33,123 bases of DNA, taken from NCBI GenBank assembly GCA_041687805.1, contig JBDNJK010000028.1, forward strand, positions 1 to 33,123. The letters run 5' to 3'. The notes beneath the pieces were generated by a model. That model made no database searches and was not told the origin of the DNA. It saw only the letters and a program-made list of their open reading frames with translations. This stretch comes from SZUA-87 sp041687805. Its GTDB lineage: Bacteria; Actinomycetota; Acidimicrobiia; Acidimicrobiales; Aldehydirespiratoraceae. Position numbers and translations under genes: made by a program. This document shows, one piece after another, positions 8,131-16,115 of this stretch (the stretch's first letter is position 1; each line of letters begins with the position of its first letter).

Positions 8131-8192
8131 CAGCGGCCAGTTTTCGACCTCACCTGTTCAGATTTCCAAACATCTTCGGAAGGAGGCGACCC

Positions 8193-8711
8193 ATGGCAAT
8201 GACTGATCGCGTCCATGATCTCATCGAGCCGATCGTCGCCTCAGAGTCCGCTTCGCTCTATGACATCGATCTCAACGGTGGGATCCTGCGGGTGTTGGTC
8301 GATTATGAGGGCGGAATCGATGTTGATCGAATTCGCCGAATCAGTCGAGCCATTAGCCGGTTGTTCGATGAAGTAGACCCTATTCCCGGTCGTTACACCC
8401 TGGAGGTGTCGAGCCCGGGCCTGGAGCGACCCCTCCGTACCCCTGATCACTTCATAGCTGCCATCGGCTCTGGTGTGAAGGTAAAGACCAGCGTCGAAGT
8501 CGAAGGGCGCCGGCGGTTCATCGGGACGCTCGCTTCGGCCGATGATGATGGGTTCGAATTACGCGACGAGGTTGTCGTCACCAATATTTCGTACGCCGAT
8601 GTGTCGTCGGCTCGCACGATTTTCGAGTGGGGTCCCACCCCCAAGTCGGGCGGCAAGGCGAAGTCGAAATCCAAGAAATCGAGTACTTCTCACAGAGAGG
8701 CAACATCCTAA
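8193..8711 (+). CDS. rimP: Ribosome maturation factor RimP
   Basis: RimP assists maturation of the 30S subunit. The 172-aa protein shows the family pattern: an N-terminal alpha/beta domain with LYDIDLNGGILRVLVDYEGGIDVDRIRRISRAISRLFDE, then YTLEVSSPGLERPLRTPDHF, the RimP signature, and a C-terminal SH3-like domain with RRFIGTLASADDDGFEL. It ends in a basic KSGGKAKSKSKK tail. The start ATG 8193 has the strongest ribosome binding site of the window, GGAAGGAGG at 8178-8186. ATG 8199 is an alternative. Its stop TAA shares a base with the nusA ATG, so the two genes are probably translationally coupled. Confidence 0.95.
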   Translation: MAMTDRVHDLIEPIVASESASLYDIDLNGGILRVLVDYEGGIDVDRIRRISRAISRLFDEVDPIPGRYTLEVSSPGLERPLRTPDHFIAAIGSGVKVKTSVEVEGRRRFIGTLASADDDGFELRDEVVVTNISYADVSSARTIFEWGPTPKSGGKAKSKSKKSSTSHREATS

Positions 8712-9919
8712 TGAACACCGAGATGATGGAGGCGCTGCAGGCGCTGGCTGTCGAACGTGGAATTCCTGTCGACTCGCTGTTTGCGGCTTTGGCCGATGCC
8801 CTTGAGACGGCATACAAGAAGACGCCAGACGCTCACGAATATGCCTGGGTCACGATCGATCCCGACACGATGGAGTTCCGGGTGATTGCCCAGGAACTCG
8901 ATGAGGACGGCGAGCCGGTGGGCGAGGAATTCGACGCCACCCCCGACAATCTCGGTCGGATCGCCGCACAGGCTGCCCGTCAGGTGATGTCTCAGCGGAT
9001 TCGCGAGGCCGAACGTGAGCTCAAGTACGAGGAGTACGCCGGACGTGAGGGAGACATCGTCACCGGCATGATTCAGCAGACCGACGCTCGCTACACCCTT
9101 CTCGATCTGGGCCGCGTTGAGGGTCTGTTGCCCCAGTCCGAGCAGGTGCCGTACGAGCGCCCCGATTCCAGCGTGCGTTTGAAGGCCTACATCGTCGAGG
9201 TCCGTCGCTCGCCCAAGGGTCCTCAGATTGTTGTGAGCCGAACTCACCCGGGCTTGGTCAAGCGGTTGTTCGAGCTTGAAGTCCCGGAAATCGCTGATGG
9301 TGTTGTCGAAATAAAGGCGTGTGCGCGTGAGCCAGGGCACCGCACCAAGATCGCGGTGTGGTCAAACGACCCCAACGTCGATCCGGTTGGTGCATGCGTG
9401 GGAGCGCGAGGCGCCCGAGTTCGTCAAGTCGTCAACGAATTGCGTGGCGAGAAAATCGACATCGTGCCATTCTCCGAAGACCTCCACGACTACGTGATGA
9501 AGGCTCTGTCGCCGGCCAAGGTGAAAGAAGTGAGGCCCGACGAGTTGACGGGCGACTGCGACGTGATCGTGCCCGACTACCAGCTCTCGCTTGCCATCGG
9601 CAAGGAGGGTCAAAACGCCAGGTTGGCGGCTCGTCTCACCGGTTGGGGAATCAACATCAAATCCGAAACCCAAGTTGCTGAGGAAGAAGCAATGGGCGAC
9701 GTCGAGTGGGCCGAGGGTGAGTGGGTCGTCGACCCCGACACCGGCGAGCAGGTATGGCAACCAGCCGACGGTGGCGAAGCAATTTCCGCCAACGCTTGGA
9801 AAGAGGCCGTGAGCGGAGATGCCGCCGAGGAGCCTGACGTCGCGGAAGTTGCCGCAGTTGACGAGCTCCCATCAGCCAGCGCTGACGCGGTGAAACCCGA
9901 TTCCGAGGAAGAAGCCTGA
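8711..9919 (+). CDS. nusA: Transcription termination/antitermination factor NusA
   Basis: NusA binds RNA polymerase and modulates pausing, termination and antitermination. The order is an N-terminal polymerase-binding domain (from MMEALQALAVERGIPVDSLFAALADALETAYKK), an S1 domain around residues 110-180 (GDIVTGMIQQTDARYTLLDLG) and two KH domains. GACVGARGARVRQVVNELRGEKIDIV belongs to KH1 and LAIGKEGQNARLAARLTGWGINI to KH2. A 70-residue acidic, Trp-containing tail follows. At 402 aa it lacks the two C-terminal acidic repeats of enterobacterial NusA, as usual for actinobacteria. The start ATG 8711 overlaps the rimP stop as TAATG, with GAGAGG at 8695-8700. Confidence 0.96.
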   Translation: MNTEMMEALQALAVERGIPVDSLFAALADALETAYKKTPDAHEYAWVTIDPDTMEFRVIAQELDEDGEPVGEEFDATPDNLGRIAAQAARQVMSQRIREAERELKYEEYAGREGDIVTGMIQQTDARYTLLDLGRVEGLLPQSEQVPYERPDSSVRLKAYIVEVRRSPKGPQIVVSRTHPGLVKRLFELEVPEIADGVVEIKACAREPGHRTKIAVWSNDPNVDPVGACVGARGARVRQVVNELRGEKIDIVPFSEDLHDYVMKALSPAKVKEVRPDELTGDCDVIVPDYQLSLAIGKEGQNARLAARLTGWGINIKSETQVAEEEAMGDVEWAEGEWVVDPDTGEQVWQPADGGEAISANAWKEAVSGDAAEEPDVAEVAAVDELPSASADAVKPDSEEEA

Positions 9920-10224
9920 CCGCTTCATCCATACGCACCTGCGTTGCGTGCCGAGCGAGGTTCGAAGCGTCTGAACTGGTTCGGATCCGGTTCCAAGACG
10001 GGTATCTCACATCGGATGCCGGGCCGGGCCGTGGGGCATGGCTGGGCCCTGCCGCGGTGTGCGCTCAGCGTGTGACATCGGACGCCCTGTCACGGGCGCT
10101 CTCAGTAGAGGTGAACGACCACGAGCTCGCTAGGCTCTTCGGGTCGTGGCCGACCGCCGCAGTGTGTCCGCACACTGGCGACCAAATCCACGCACGTGCG
10201 GCCAACACCGCACACGAGATGTAA
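9916..10224 (+). CDS. ylxR: YlxR family RNA-binding/regulatory protein, probable CTG start
   Basis: This frame encodes about 102 residues with the YlxR (DUF448) signature near the N-terminus, RTCVACRARF, then LVRIRFQDG, the diagnostic GPGRGAWL and a further Cys (AAVCAQR). YlxR lies between nusA and infB in many bacteria and is a small nucleic-acid-binding protein. After the in-frame stop at 9883-9885 there is no ATG, GTG or TTG before the conserved motif. The best start is CTG 9916, whose CTGA overlaps the nusA stop in the same way as ATGA junctions, with GAGGAA at 9905-9910 five nt upstream. ATA 9931 is a less likely alternative. The frame runs unbroken to TAA 10222-10224, so the gene looks intact. 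Confidence 0.88.
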   Translation: MTASSIRTCVACRARFEASELVRIRFQDGYLTSDAGPGRGAWLGPAAVCAQRVTSDALSRALSVEVNDHELARLFGSWPTAAVCPHTGDQIHARAANTAHEM

Positions 10225-10275
10225 ATCGGTCTTCGGGTTTCCGGGCCCGTTAGATCAGAAGGGCAACCGCCACAC

Positions 10276-13143
10276 GTGTCATCCAAGATTCGCGTCTACG
10301 AGCTAGCTAGAGAGCTGGGCCTGACCAACAAGGAAACGCTCGATCTCTGCATCGGCCTGGGCATCGGGGTCAAGTCTCATTCGTCGAGCATCGTTGAGCC
10401 TCAGGCTGACCGCGCCAGGCGTAAGGCAATCCGTGAGGGCATGGTCCGCGACGAGCAGCCGCCCGAACCCGAAGCGCCCAAGAAAGCCTCGGCAAAGAAG
10501 ACTGCGGCAAAGAAGACTGCGGCCAAGAAGGTCGCATCGACGAAGACCACGGCGAAGAAGGTCGCGCCCGAAGAAGTAGATACGCAGAAGGCTGCCGATG
10601 AGTTGCCGGTTGAAGTTGAGACGCCGGTGGTCGAGGCTGAGACGCCAGTCGCCGCAGAGGAGATTGCTCCAGCAGCTGAGGTGCCCGCGGCAAAGGAAGT
10701 CGCCCAGGTCGTTGAAAGTGAAGCCCCTAGCACCGCTCCAGAGGTAGCTACCGAGGCCGAACCGGCCGCCGAGGTGCCCCAAGCGCCTGTCGTCGCGCCG
10801 ATTCCGGAGACACCCAAGCGTGTCATATCCTCAAGCGGTAGTTCTGGCCCGCCGAAGAGGCCCATCGAAGAGGTTCCTTCCGCCGCGTCAACGACCCCCC
10901 CGCCTCCGATCGCCAGACCAGTGGTGAAGAAGGTCGTCAAGAAGGTCGTCAAGAAGGTCGTCAAGAAGATGGCGCCCGGCCACGGAGCCTCGCCAAAGTC
11001 GGCGTCCGGCAAGCCGATTCCGCCTCCACCTGGCGGACCGCCACGTGTTCAGCCCAATCGAGGATTCGCCGGTAGTCCGGGCGGAGCCAGGCCACGTCCA
11101 GGAGGCGGCACAAACCGTCCCGCTGGGGCCCCGAGTGGTCCTTCCAGGGGTGGCCCAATGCCCAGCGGTGGTCGCCGTCCGGGCGGTCCGCGTCAATCTG
11201 TTCCGGGTGCTGGTGGCCGAGGAGGACCTGGCGGTCGTCCCGGTGGCAACGCCGGCCGACGTCCACCGCGGCGTAAGGGCAGAAGGCGTCGTGGTCTCGA
11301 AGAGCTCCAGCCGATGGACATGCCGGCCTACACACCCGACGATGCGCCGGTGCCGGCGGGCGAAATTGTGATCGAGCGTGCATCAACGGCGCTCGACATC
11401 GGCCCCAAGCTCAACCGCACCGCGGCTGATGTGGTCCGGTTCCTGATGCAGCATGGCGAAATGGTTACGGCAACGCAGTCGCTGTCAGACGACATGATCG
11501 AATTGTTCGCGGCCGAAGTCAGAGCTGAGATCCGTCTCGTCGATGCCGGCGAGGAACAAGAGGTCGAACTCCAGAAGTTGCTGCAGTTCGATGTGCAAGA
11601 TGCCGCGGATGCTCCGCTGCGACCTCCGGTAATTACCGTGATGGGTCACGTTGACCACGGCAAGACCAAACTCCTCGATCAGATTCGTCATGCCAACGTG
11701 GTCGCGGGCGAGGCCGGCGGAATCACCCAGCACATTGGTGCCTACCAGATCGAACGAGACGGCCAGAAGATCACGTTCATCGATACGCCGGGCCACGAGG
11801 CGTTCACCGCCATGCGAGCCCGTGGTGCGCAGGCCACCGACATTGTGATCCTTGTCGTGGCTGCAGACGATGGCGTGATGCCTCAAACTATCGAGGCCAT
11901 CAATCACGCCAAGGCAGCTGAGGTGCCGATCGTTGTTGCGGTCAACAAGATCGACCGTGAGAACGCCGATGTTCAGAAGTCGATCGCTGGTGTCGCCGAG
12001 CACGGCCTGGTGCCAGAAGCCTGGGGTGGCGAGACCATCTTCCAGGAAGTGTCGGCACTCAAAAACATCGGTCTCGAGGAACTGCTCGATCAACTGTTGG
12101 TCGTAGCGGAGATCGAAGATTTACGCGCCGAACCCGATGGACGAGCCTCGGGCGTGGTGTTGGAAGCAAACCTCGATACCGGTCGCGGTCCTGTCGCCAC
12201 CGTCCTCGTCCAGCGCGGTTGCCTCAAGGTGGGCGATCCGGTCGTTGCTGGCGCTGCTTGGGGTCGAGTCCGTGCGCTCATCGACGACAACGGCGACAAC
12301 ATCAAGTCGGCGGGTCCCTCGACTCCTGTCCAGATTCTCGGCCTGTCCGATGTGGCTGTCGCCGGCGATCAATTCGTCGTCGCCCCCACAGAGAAGGTGG
12401 CCCACCGAGTCGCCACAGCACGCGAGCACTGGTACCGCCAGTCGCATCTCGGCCGTGAAGCCCACGCTCTTTCTGGCGGCGCGAAGCTTGAGGACATCTT
12501 TGAGCAGATTCAGCGAGGCGAGGCCGCAACGCTCAATGTAGTGGTCAAAGCCGACGTGAACGGTTCTCTTGAGGCAGTGACCGAGAGCCTCCGCAAGTTG
12601 GAAAGTGACGAAGTCAAGATCGCATTCGTGCACCGTGGAGTCGGTGGTATCACCGAGAACGACATCGCACTCGCTGCGGCTTCCAACGCCACGATCATCG
12701 GCTTCAACGTTCGCCCAGACCGCAAGGCTCGAGATCTTGCCGAAAGCGAAGACGTCGAGATTCGAACCTACGAGATCATCTACAAACTTCTCGAAGACAT
12801 CGAATCTGCCATGGTCGGCATGCTTGCCCCGGAGTTCGAGGAGATCGTCACCGGCGACGCGGAAGTGCGCGATATCTTCCGAATCCCGAGAGTGGGAGCG
12901 ATCGCCGGTTGCATGGTCCAAAACGGCACCATCACGCGAGGGTCGAAGGTGCGATTCCTTCGTGAAGGCACGATCATCTGGAAGGGCGACGTCAAGTCGC
13001 TCAAGCGGTTCAAGGAAGATGCCAAAGAGGTCCAATCCGGCTTCGAGTGTGGAATCGGGCTTTCCGACTTCCAGGATCTCAAGAGCGGCGACATCATCGA
13101 GACTTACGAAGAGCGCGAGATCGCCCGCACGCTCGACCACTGA
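10276..13143 (+). CDS. infB: Translation initiation factor IF-2
   Basis: IF-2 is the GTPase that places initiator tRNA on the 30S subunit and promotes subunit joining. At residues 2-45 is the IF2 N-terminal helical module (KIRVYELARELGLTNKETLDL). Residues about 65-345 are low complexity: Lys/Ala repeats, a Pro/Glu/Ala part, repeated VVKK units and a Gly/Arg/Pro-rich part. A second IF2_N-like module (ALDIGPKLNRTAADVVRFLMQHG) follows. The GTPase motifs are GHVDHGKT at 457-464, DTPG at 503-506 and NKID at 557-560. Domains II-IV follow to residue 955. Start GTG 10276 has AGAAGGG at 10257-10263, rather far upstream. Confidence 0.97.
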   Translation: MSSKIRVYELARELGLTNKETLDLCIGLGIGVKSHSSSIVEPQADRARRKAIREGMVRDEQPPEPEAPKKASAKKTAAKKTAAKKVASTKTTAKKVAPEEVDTQKAADELPVEVETPVVEAETPVAAEEIAPAAEVPAAKEVAQVVESEAPSTAPEVATEAEPAAEVPQAPVVAPIPETPKRVISSSGSSGPPKRPIEEVPSAASTTPPPPIARPVVKKVVKKVVKKVVKKMAPGHGASPKSASGKPIPPPPGGPPRVQPNRGFAGSPGGARPRPGGGTNRPAGAPSGPSRGGPMPSGGRRPGGPRQSVPGAGGRGGPGGRPGGNAGRRPPRRKGRRRRGLEELQPMDMPAYTPDDAPVPAGEIVIERASTALDIGPKLNRTAADVVRFLMQHGEMVTATQSLSDDMIELFAAEVRAEIRLVDAGEEQEVELQKLLQFDVQDAADAPLRPPVITVMGHVDHGKTKLLDQIRHANVVAGEAGGITQHIGAYQIERDGQKITFIDTPGHEAFTAMRARGAQATDIVILVVAADDGVMPQTIEAINHAKAAEVPIVVAVNKIDRENADVQKSIAGVAEHGLVPEAWGGETIFQEVSALKNIGLEELLDQLLVVAEIEDLRAEPDGRASGVVLEANLDTGRGPVATVLVQRGCLKVGDPVVAGAAWGRVRALIDDNGDNIKSAGPSTPVQILGLSDVAVAGDQFVVAPTEKVAHRVATAREHWYRQSHLGREAHALSGGAKLEDIFEQIQRGEAATLNVVVKADVNGSLEAVTESLRKLESDEVKIAFVHRGVGGITENDIALAAASNATIIGFNVRPDRKARDLAESEDVEIRTYEIIYKLLEDIESAMVGMLAPEFEEIVTGDAEVRDIFRIPRVGAIAGCMVQNGTITRGSKVRFLREGTIIWKGDVKSLKRFKEDAKEVQSGFECGIGLSDFQDLKSGDIIETYEEREIARTLDH
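10927..10968 (+). repeat. 12-bp tandem repeat within infB
   Basis: Three exact copies of AAGAAGGTCGTC occupy 10927-10962, followed by a partial copy. They encode the repeated Lys-Lys-Val-Val units of the IF-2 linker. In-frame copy-number change would lengthen or shorten the basic linker without breaking the frame. Confidence 0.9.
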
Positions 13144-13183
13144 TTGGTCGGGTCGCTTCGCCCACACTGCTTTCGGAGTCTTG

Positions 13184-13573
13184 ATGTCGCGACATGGAAG
13201 TCCCAGGAAAAAATCGAACCCCAGGTCGGAAACGCGGTCGGCGCGCGTCGGTGAGTTGATCCGACACATAATCGCCGAGGAACTCGAGAAGATCGATGAC
13301 GATCGGCTCGTTTTGGCGTCGGTTACCGCTGTCACCGTCGACAGCGATCTGTATCGGGCGGTTGTGTACTTCACGACTCTCGATGCCGACTCTGACCCCG
13401 AGATCATCGAGGCGTACGAGGAGCATTCCCGGCGTCTACGTCACGCGGTTGCCGTTCAGACCAAGCTCCGGCGATCACCTGAACTGCAGTTCCGCCCAGA
13501 CGAGACTTTGCGAGCTGCCGAGCGAATAGAGGATCTCCTTCGAGGGTCGGTTCGTGACGAGCAGCCGGAATGA
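13184..13573 (+). CDS. rbfA: Ribosome-binding factor A
   Basis: RbfA is a KH-fold 30S maturation factor, needed for 16S rRNA 5' processing in the cold. The 129-aa product shows the family pattern: a basic N-terminus, RSARVGELIRHIIAEELEKIDDDRL, then VTAVTVDSDLYRAVVYFTTLD, RRLRHAVAVQTKLRRSPELQFRPDETL and a closing helix ERIEDLLRG. ATG 13184 is chosen because GGAG at 13175-13178 lies just upstream. The open frame extends far into infB but without family similarity. It follows infB by 40 nt and overlaps truB by 20 nt. Confidence 0.95.
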   Translation: MSRHGSPRKKSNPRSETRSARVGELIRHIIAEELEKIDDDRLVLASVTAVTVDSDLYRAVVYFTTLDADSDPEIIEAYEEHSRRLRHAVAVQTKLRRSPELQFRPDETLRAAERIEDLLRGSVRDEQPE

Positions 13574-14435
13574 TCTCGGTGTCGATGGCGTCGTAGTCAT
13601 CGACAAACCCGCTGGTTGGACCAGCCACGACGTAGTGGCCAAGAGCCGCGGCATTCTTCAGACTCGCAAGGTCGGCCATTCCGGCACTCTCGATCCAGAT
13701 GCCACCGGAGTCCTTGTGCTGGGAGTGGGCAAGGCAACTCGACTGTTGCGCTACCTGACCCCGTTACCGAAGTCGTATGTCGGCGAGATCGTTCTTGGAA
13801 TTGAGACCAACACTCTAGATGCCTCAGGTGAGGTCACCGCCACACACGACATGAGCAACGTGTCCCCAGACGAGGTGGAGATTGCTGCCGCGGCGCTCAC
13901 CGGTTCGATCGAACAGATCCCTCCAATGGTGTCGGCGGTGAAGATCGGCGGCCGCAGACTCCACGAGTTGGCTCGCGAAGGCAAGGTCATCGACCGGCCG
14001 CCACGTCCGGTCACGATCTACCGGTTCGATGTGGCACCGGTGCCGGGAGAGGTCGGGATTTGGCGGTGCGAGGTCGAGTGTTCCTCGGGCACCTACGTGC
14101 GTACGCTTGCTGCTGACCTCGGATCGTCGCTCGGCGGGGGAGCGCACCTTCGAAACCTTCGACGAACCTCGGTGGGTGGATTCACTCTCGACGATGCCAG
14201 GCCAATGGAGGATCCAGAGATCTTGCCGATCTCGGCGGCAGTTCGGCATCTTTGTTCAGTGGTGGTAGATGATGAGGTGGCTATCGAGGTTGGCCACGGC
14301 CGGGTTCTCACTCTCGAACGTCTTGGTGCTGACGGGCCCGGGCCATGGGCGGTGTCGAATGCAGAAGGTGAACTTCTGGCTGTTTACGAAGTGCATGATC
14401 GTGGGGCAAAACCGAGCGTTGTGATTCCTCACTGA
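13554..14435 (+). CDS. truB: tRNA pseudouridine(55) synthase TruB
   Basis: TruB makes pseudouridine 55 in the T-loop of tRNAs. The catalytic motif HSGTLDPDATGVLVLG has its nucleophilic Asp at residue 47. Other family segments are VDGVVVIDKPAGWTSHDVV at the N-terminus, PPMVSAVKIGGRRLHELAREG, and CSSGTYVRTLAADLG. The C-terminal part is a small PUA-like domain. The length is 293 aa. The start GTG 13554 overlaps rbfA by 20 nt and has GAGGGT at 13542-13547. No other start codon fits before the conserved N-terminus. The rbfA-truB-ribF order is common in actinobacteria and other bacteria. Confidence 0.96.
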   Translation: MTSSRNDLGVDGVVVIDKPAGWTSHDVVAKSRGILQTRKVGHSGTLDPDATGVLVLGVGKATRLLRYLTPLPKSYVGEIVLGIETNTLDASGEVTATHDMSNVSPDEVEIAAAALTGSIEQIPPMVSAVKIGGRRLHELAREGKVIDRPPRPVTIYRFDVAPVPGEVGIWRCEVECSSGTYVRTLAADLGSSLGGGAHLRNLRRTSVGGFTLDDARPMEDPEILPISAAVRHLCSVVVDDEVAIEVGHGRVLTLERLGADGPGPWAVSNAEGELLAVYEVHDRGAKPSVVIPH

Positions 14436-14495
14436 ACGACTGTCAGACCGACCGCGGCGATAGCGTTTCGTGCGGGACAACGGAGGTTCTCGCGA

Positions 14496-15443
14496 GTGGA
14501 AATTCTCCATGATCGTCTAGACAACTTGCCATCGTCGCTGGCGGTGGCCGCCACCATTGGCGTGTTCGATGGCGTGCATCTGGGCCACCAAGAAGTCTTT
14601 CGCTGTGTTCACAACGTCGCCGACAGGCTCGGGGTCGGATCCGCGGTGGTCACATTCGACTCGCATCCCGCTTATGTGGTTCGTCCGCAAAGCGCTCCGA
14701 AGCTTCTCACGACTCTCGACCAGAAGCTCGACCTGATCGCGGCGCAGGGGATCAACTACACCTACGTGATCGACTTCAACGAGGATCGCGCGGCCACCCC
14801 GGCTGATCAGTTTGTCGAGCAGGTATTTCGCGACGCGCTTCATGCCAAGGCGATCGTCGTTGGTGAGGACTTCCACTTCGGAAAGGGTCGCGCCGGTAAT
14901 GTCGAGAGCCTTACGCTCTTGGGTGAGATCTGGGGATTCGAGGTCCATCCGCTCGAGTTGATCCGTCACGAGACCGGCGCGAGCGAGGCGGTGTCGTCAA
15001 CGGCTATTCGTCGAGCGCTCGCCGGCGGAGATGTGGAGTTGGCCGAGGCAATGCTTGGTCGGCCCTATGAGGTGACGGGAGTGGTCCAGCATGGCGATGA
15101 GCGCGGTCGCGCCATCGGGTTTCCGACGGCCAATATCCCGGTTCCAAAAATTATGGCGTGGCCCACCGACGGGGTCTATTCCGGGTGGTGCGTTCGCGAC
15201 AACGGGTCGCGGCATCCGTGCGCCATCAACATTGGCCGGCGGCCTACCTTCTACGACGATGCCGATCAGCCGCTGCTCGAAGCTCATCTGATCGATTTCG
15301 ATGGGGATCTCTACGGTGAGTCGATGGCGGTTTCGTTTCATCACTTCTTGCGAAGCGAGAAGAAGTTCCAGGGCATCGATCAACTGGTGACACAACTCAA
15401 GACAGATGTCGACGAGGCAAGACGCTCTCTGGGCATCGCATGA
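14496..15443 (+). CDS. ribF: Bifunctional riboflavin kinase / FMN adenylyltransferase
   Basis: RibF phosphorylates riboflavin to FMN and then adenylates FMN to FAD in the cytoplasm. The N-terminal adenylyltransferase domain carries the nucleotidyltransferase motif GVFDGVHLGHQ at residues 22-32, and SSTAIRRALAGGDVELAEAMLGRPY near 165-190. The C-terminal flavokinase domain has GRAIGFPTANI (about 203-213), GVYSGWC and INIGRRPTF. At 315 aa it is normal length. GTG 14496 has GGAGG at 14482-14486. A TAGCGT at 14461-14466 in the 60-nt gap after truB could be a -10 box of its own. The flavin genes ribE-ribBA-ribH follow. Confidence 0.96.
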   Translation: MEILHDRLDNLPSSLAVAATIGVFDGVHLGHQEVFRCVHNVADRLGVGSAVVTFDSHPAYVVRPQSAPKLLTTLDQKLDLIAAQGINYTYVIDFNEDRAATPADQFVEQVFRDALHAKAIVVGEDFHFGKGRAGNVESLTLLGEIWGFEVHPLELIRHETGASEAVSSTAIRRALAGGDVELAEAMLGRPYEVTGVVQHGDERGRAIGFPTANIPVPKIMAWPTDGVYSGWCVRDNGSRHPCAINIGRRPTFYDDADQPLLEAHLIDFDGDLYGESMAVSFHHFLRSEKKFQGIDQLVTQLKTDVDEARRSLGIA

Positions 15444-15465
15444 AACGACCCCGAGTCGAGTCGTG

Positions 15466-15492
15466 TTGACACATCCACCACAATAGTAGAAC
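15466..15492 (+). promoter_or_regulatory. Candidate promoter of the ribE-ribBA-ribH operon
   Basis: TTGACA at 15466-15471 is a perfect -35 hexamer. A -10 candidate TAGAAC lies at 15487-15492 with a short 15-nt spacer. The start would fall near 15500, only a few nt before the ribE ATG, and no Shine-Dalgarno is present, so the mRNA would be nearly leaderless. The -10 overlaps the palindrome listed separately. Confidence 0.45.
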
Positions 15493-15500
15493 GTGTTCTA
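15487..15500 (+). promoter_or_regulatory. Palindrome matching the KstR-type operator, upstream of ribE
   Basis: TAGAACGTGTTCTA has 6-bp arms (TAGAAC/GTTCTA) around a 2-nt centre. It fits TNNAACNNGTTNNA, the motif described for the mycobacterial TetR-family regulator KstR. It sits over the likely -10/start region and ends 3 nt before the ribE ATG, an ideal place for repression. Whether a KstR homologue exists in this genome cannot be seen here. Confidence 0.5.
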
Positions 15501-15503
15501 ATT

Positions 15504-16115
15504 ATGTTTACAGGCATAGTCGAAGAAATGGGAACCGTTAGAGGTCTCACTCCGAGTGATGGGGGAGCTCGACTCGAAGTGAACGCAAGCACCGTCCTCG
15601 ACGATGCCGAAATCGGATCCTCGATCGCGGTCAACGGGTGCTGTCTCACCGTGGTGGATATGGGTCCGGGATGGTGGGCGGCTGATGCCGTTCCGGAGAC
15701 TCTTGATCGAACCAACATCGGGGGGCTCAGCGTAGGCGATCTTGTCAATCTCGAACGCCCGCTTGGGGCTGCGGGAAGGTTTGGAGGCCATGTGGTGCAA
15801 GGCCATGTCGATGCCACTGCCACCATCAAGGCGATCGACGACCTGCCTGACGGGTCGTGGGTCTATGAGTTCGACCTCGCACCATCGCTTGCCAACTATG
15901 TCGTCGAGAAAGGCTCGGTGGCGGTCGATGGCATTAGCCTCACCGTGGCTGCAGTTACCCCAAATTCTTTCTCTATAGCGGTGATTCCCCATACCCATGA
16001 GGTCACCGTGCTTGGAGTCAGAAATCGAGGTGATCTGGTCAATGTCGAAGCCGACATTTTCGCCAAGTACATTGAGCGCCAAATTAGACCCACTCTCGAA
16101 GGAGAGAAGTCATGA
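15504..16115 (+). CDS. ribE: Riboflavin synthase (alpha subunit)
   Basis: This enzyme dismutates two molecules of 6,7-dimethyl-8-ribityllumazine to riboflavin and the pyrimidine precursor. The protein starts with the hallmark MFTGIVEEMG and has two lumazine-binding barrel repeats. The first covers about residues 1-95, including SIAVNGCCLTVVD. The second covers about 96-190, with GGHVVQGHVD and SVAVDGISLTVAAV. At 203 aa it is full length. The conserved N-terminus fixes ATG 15504 although no ribosome binding site precedes it. Its TGA overlaps the ribBA ATG (ATGA at 16112-16115). The same enzyme is called RibC in some genomes. Confidence 0.96.
   Translation: MFTGIVEEMGTVRGLTPSDGGARLEVNASTVLDDAEIGSSIAVNGCCLTVVDMGPGWWAADAVPETLDRTNIGGLSVGDLVNLERPLGAAGRFGGHVVQGHVDATATIKAIDDLPDGSWVYEFDLAPSLANYVVEKGSVAVDGISLTVAAVTPNSFSIAVIPHTHEVTVLGVRNRGDLVNVEADIFAKYIERQIRPTLEGEKS

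Noticed and set aside
9920..10275. Apparent 350-nt gene-free gap between nusA and infB, possibly a ylxR pseudogene
   Set aside because: The YlxR frame is unbroken with all family motifs. Only the start codon is unusual, so an intact gene is more likely than a pseudogene.
10927..10968. Short tandem repeats read as a possible CRISPR-like array
   Set aside because: The units are 12 bp, in frame and without spacers. They encode Lys-Lys-Val-Val in IF-2.
12605..13183. Long open frame upstream of RbfA, inside infB
   Set aside because: It is the second frame of infB, which is a clear IF-2. RbfA similarity begins only at ATG 13184.
12121..13407. 428-codon minus-strand open frame opposite infB and rbfA
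   Set aside because: It is a codon-bias shadow of infB, with no recognisable motif and no promoter or ribosome binding site.
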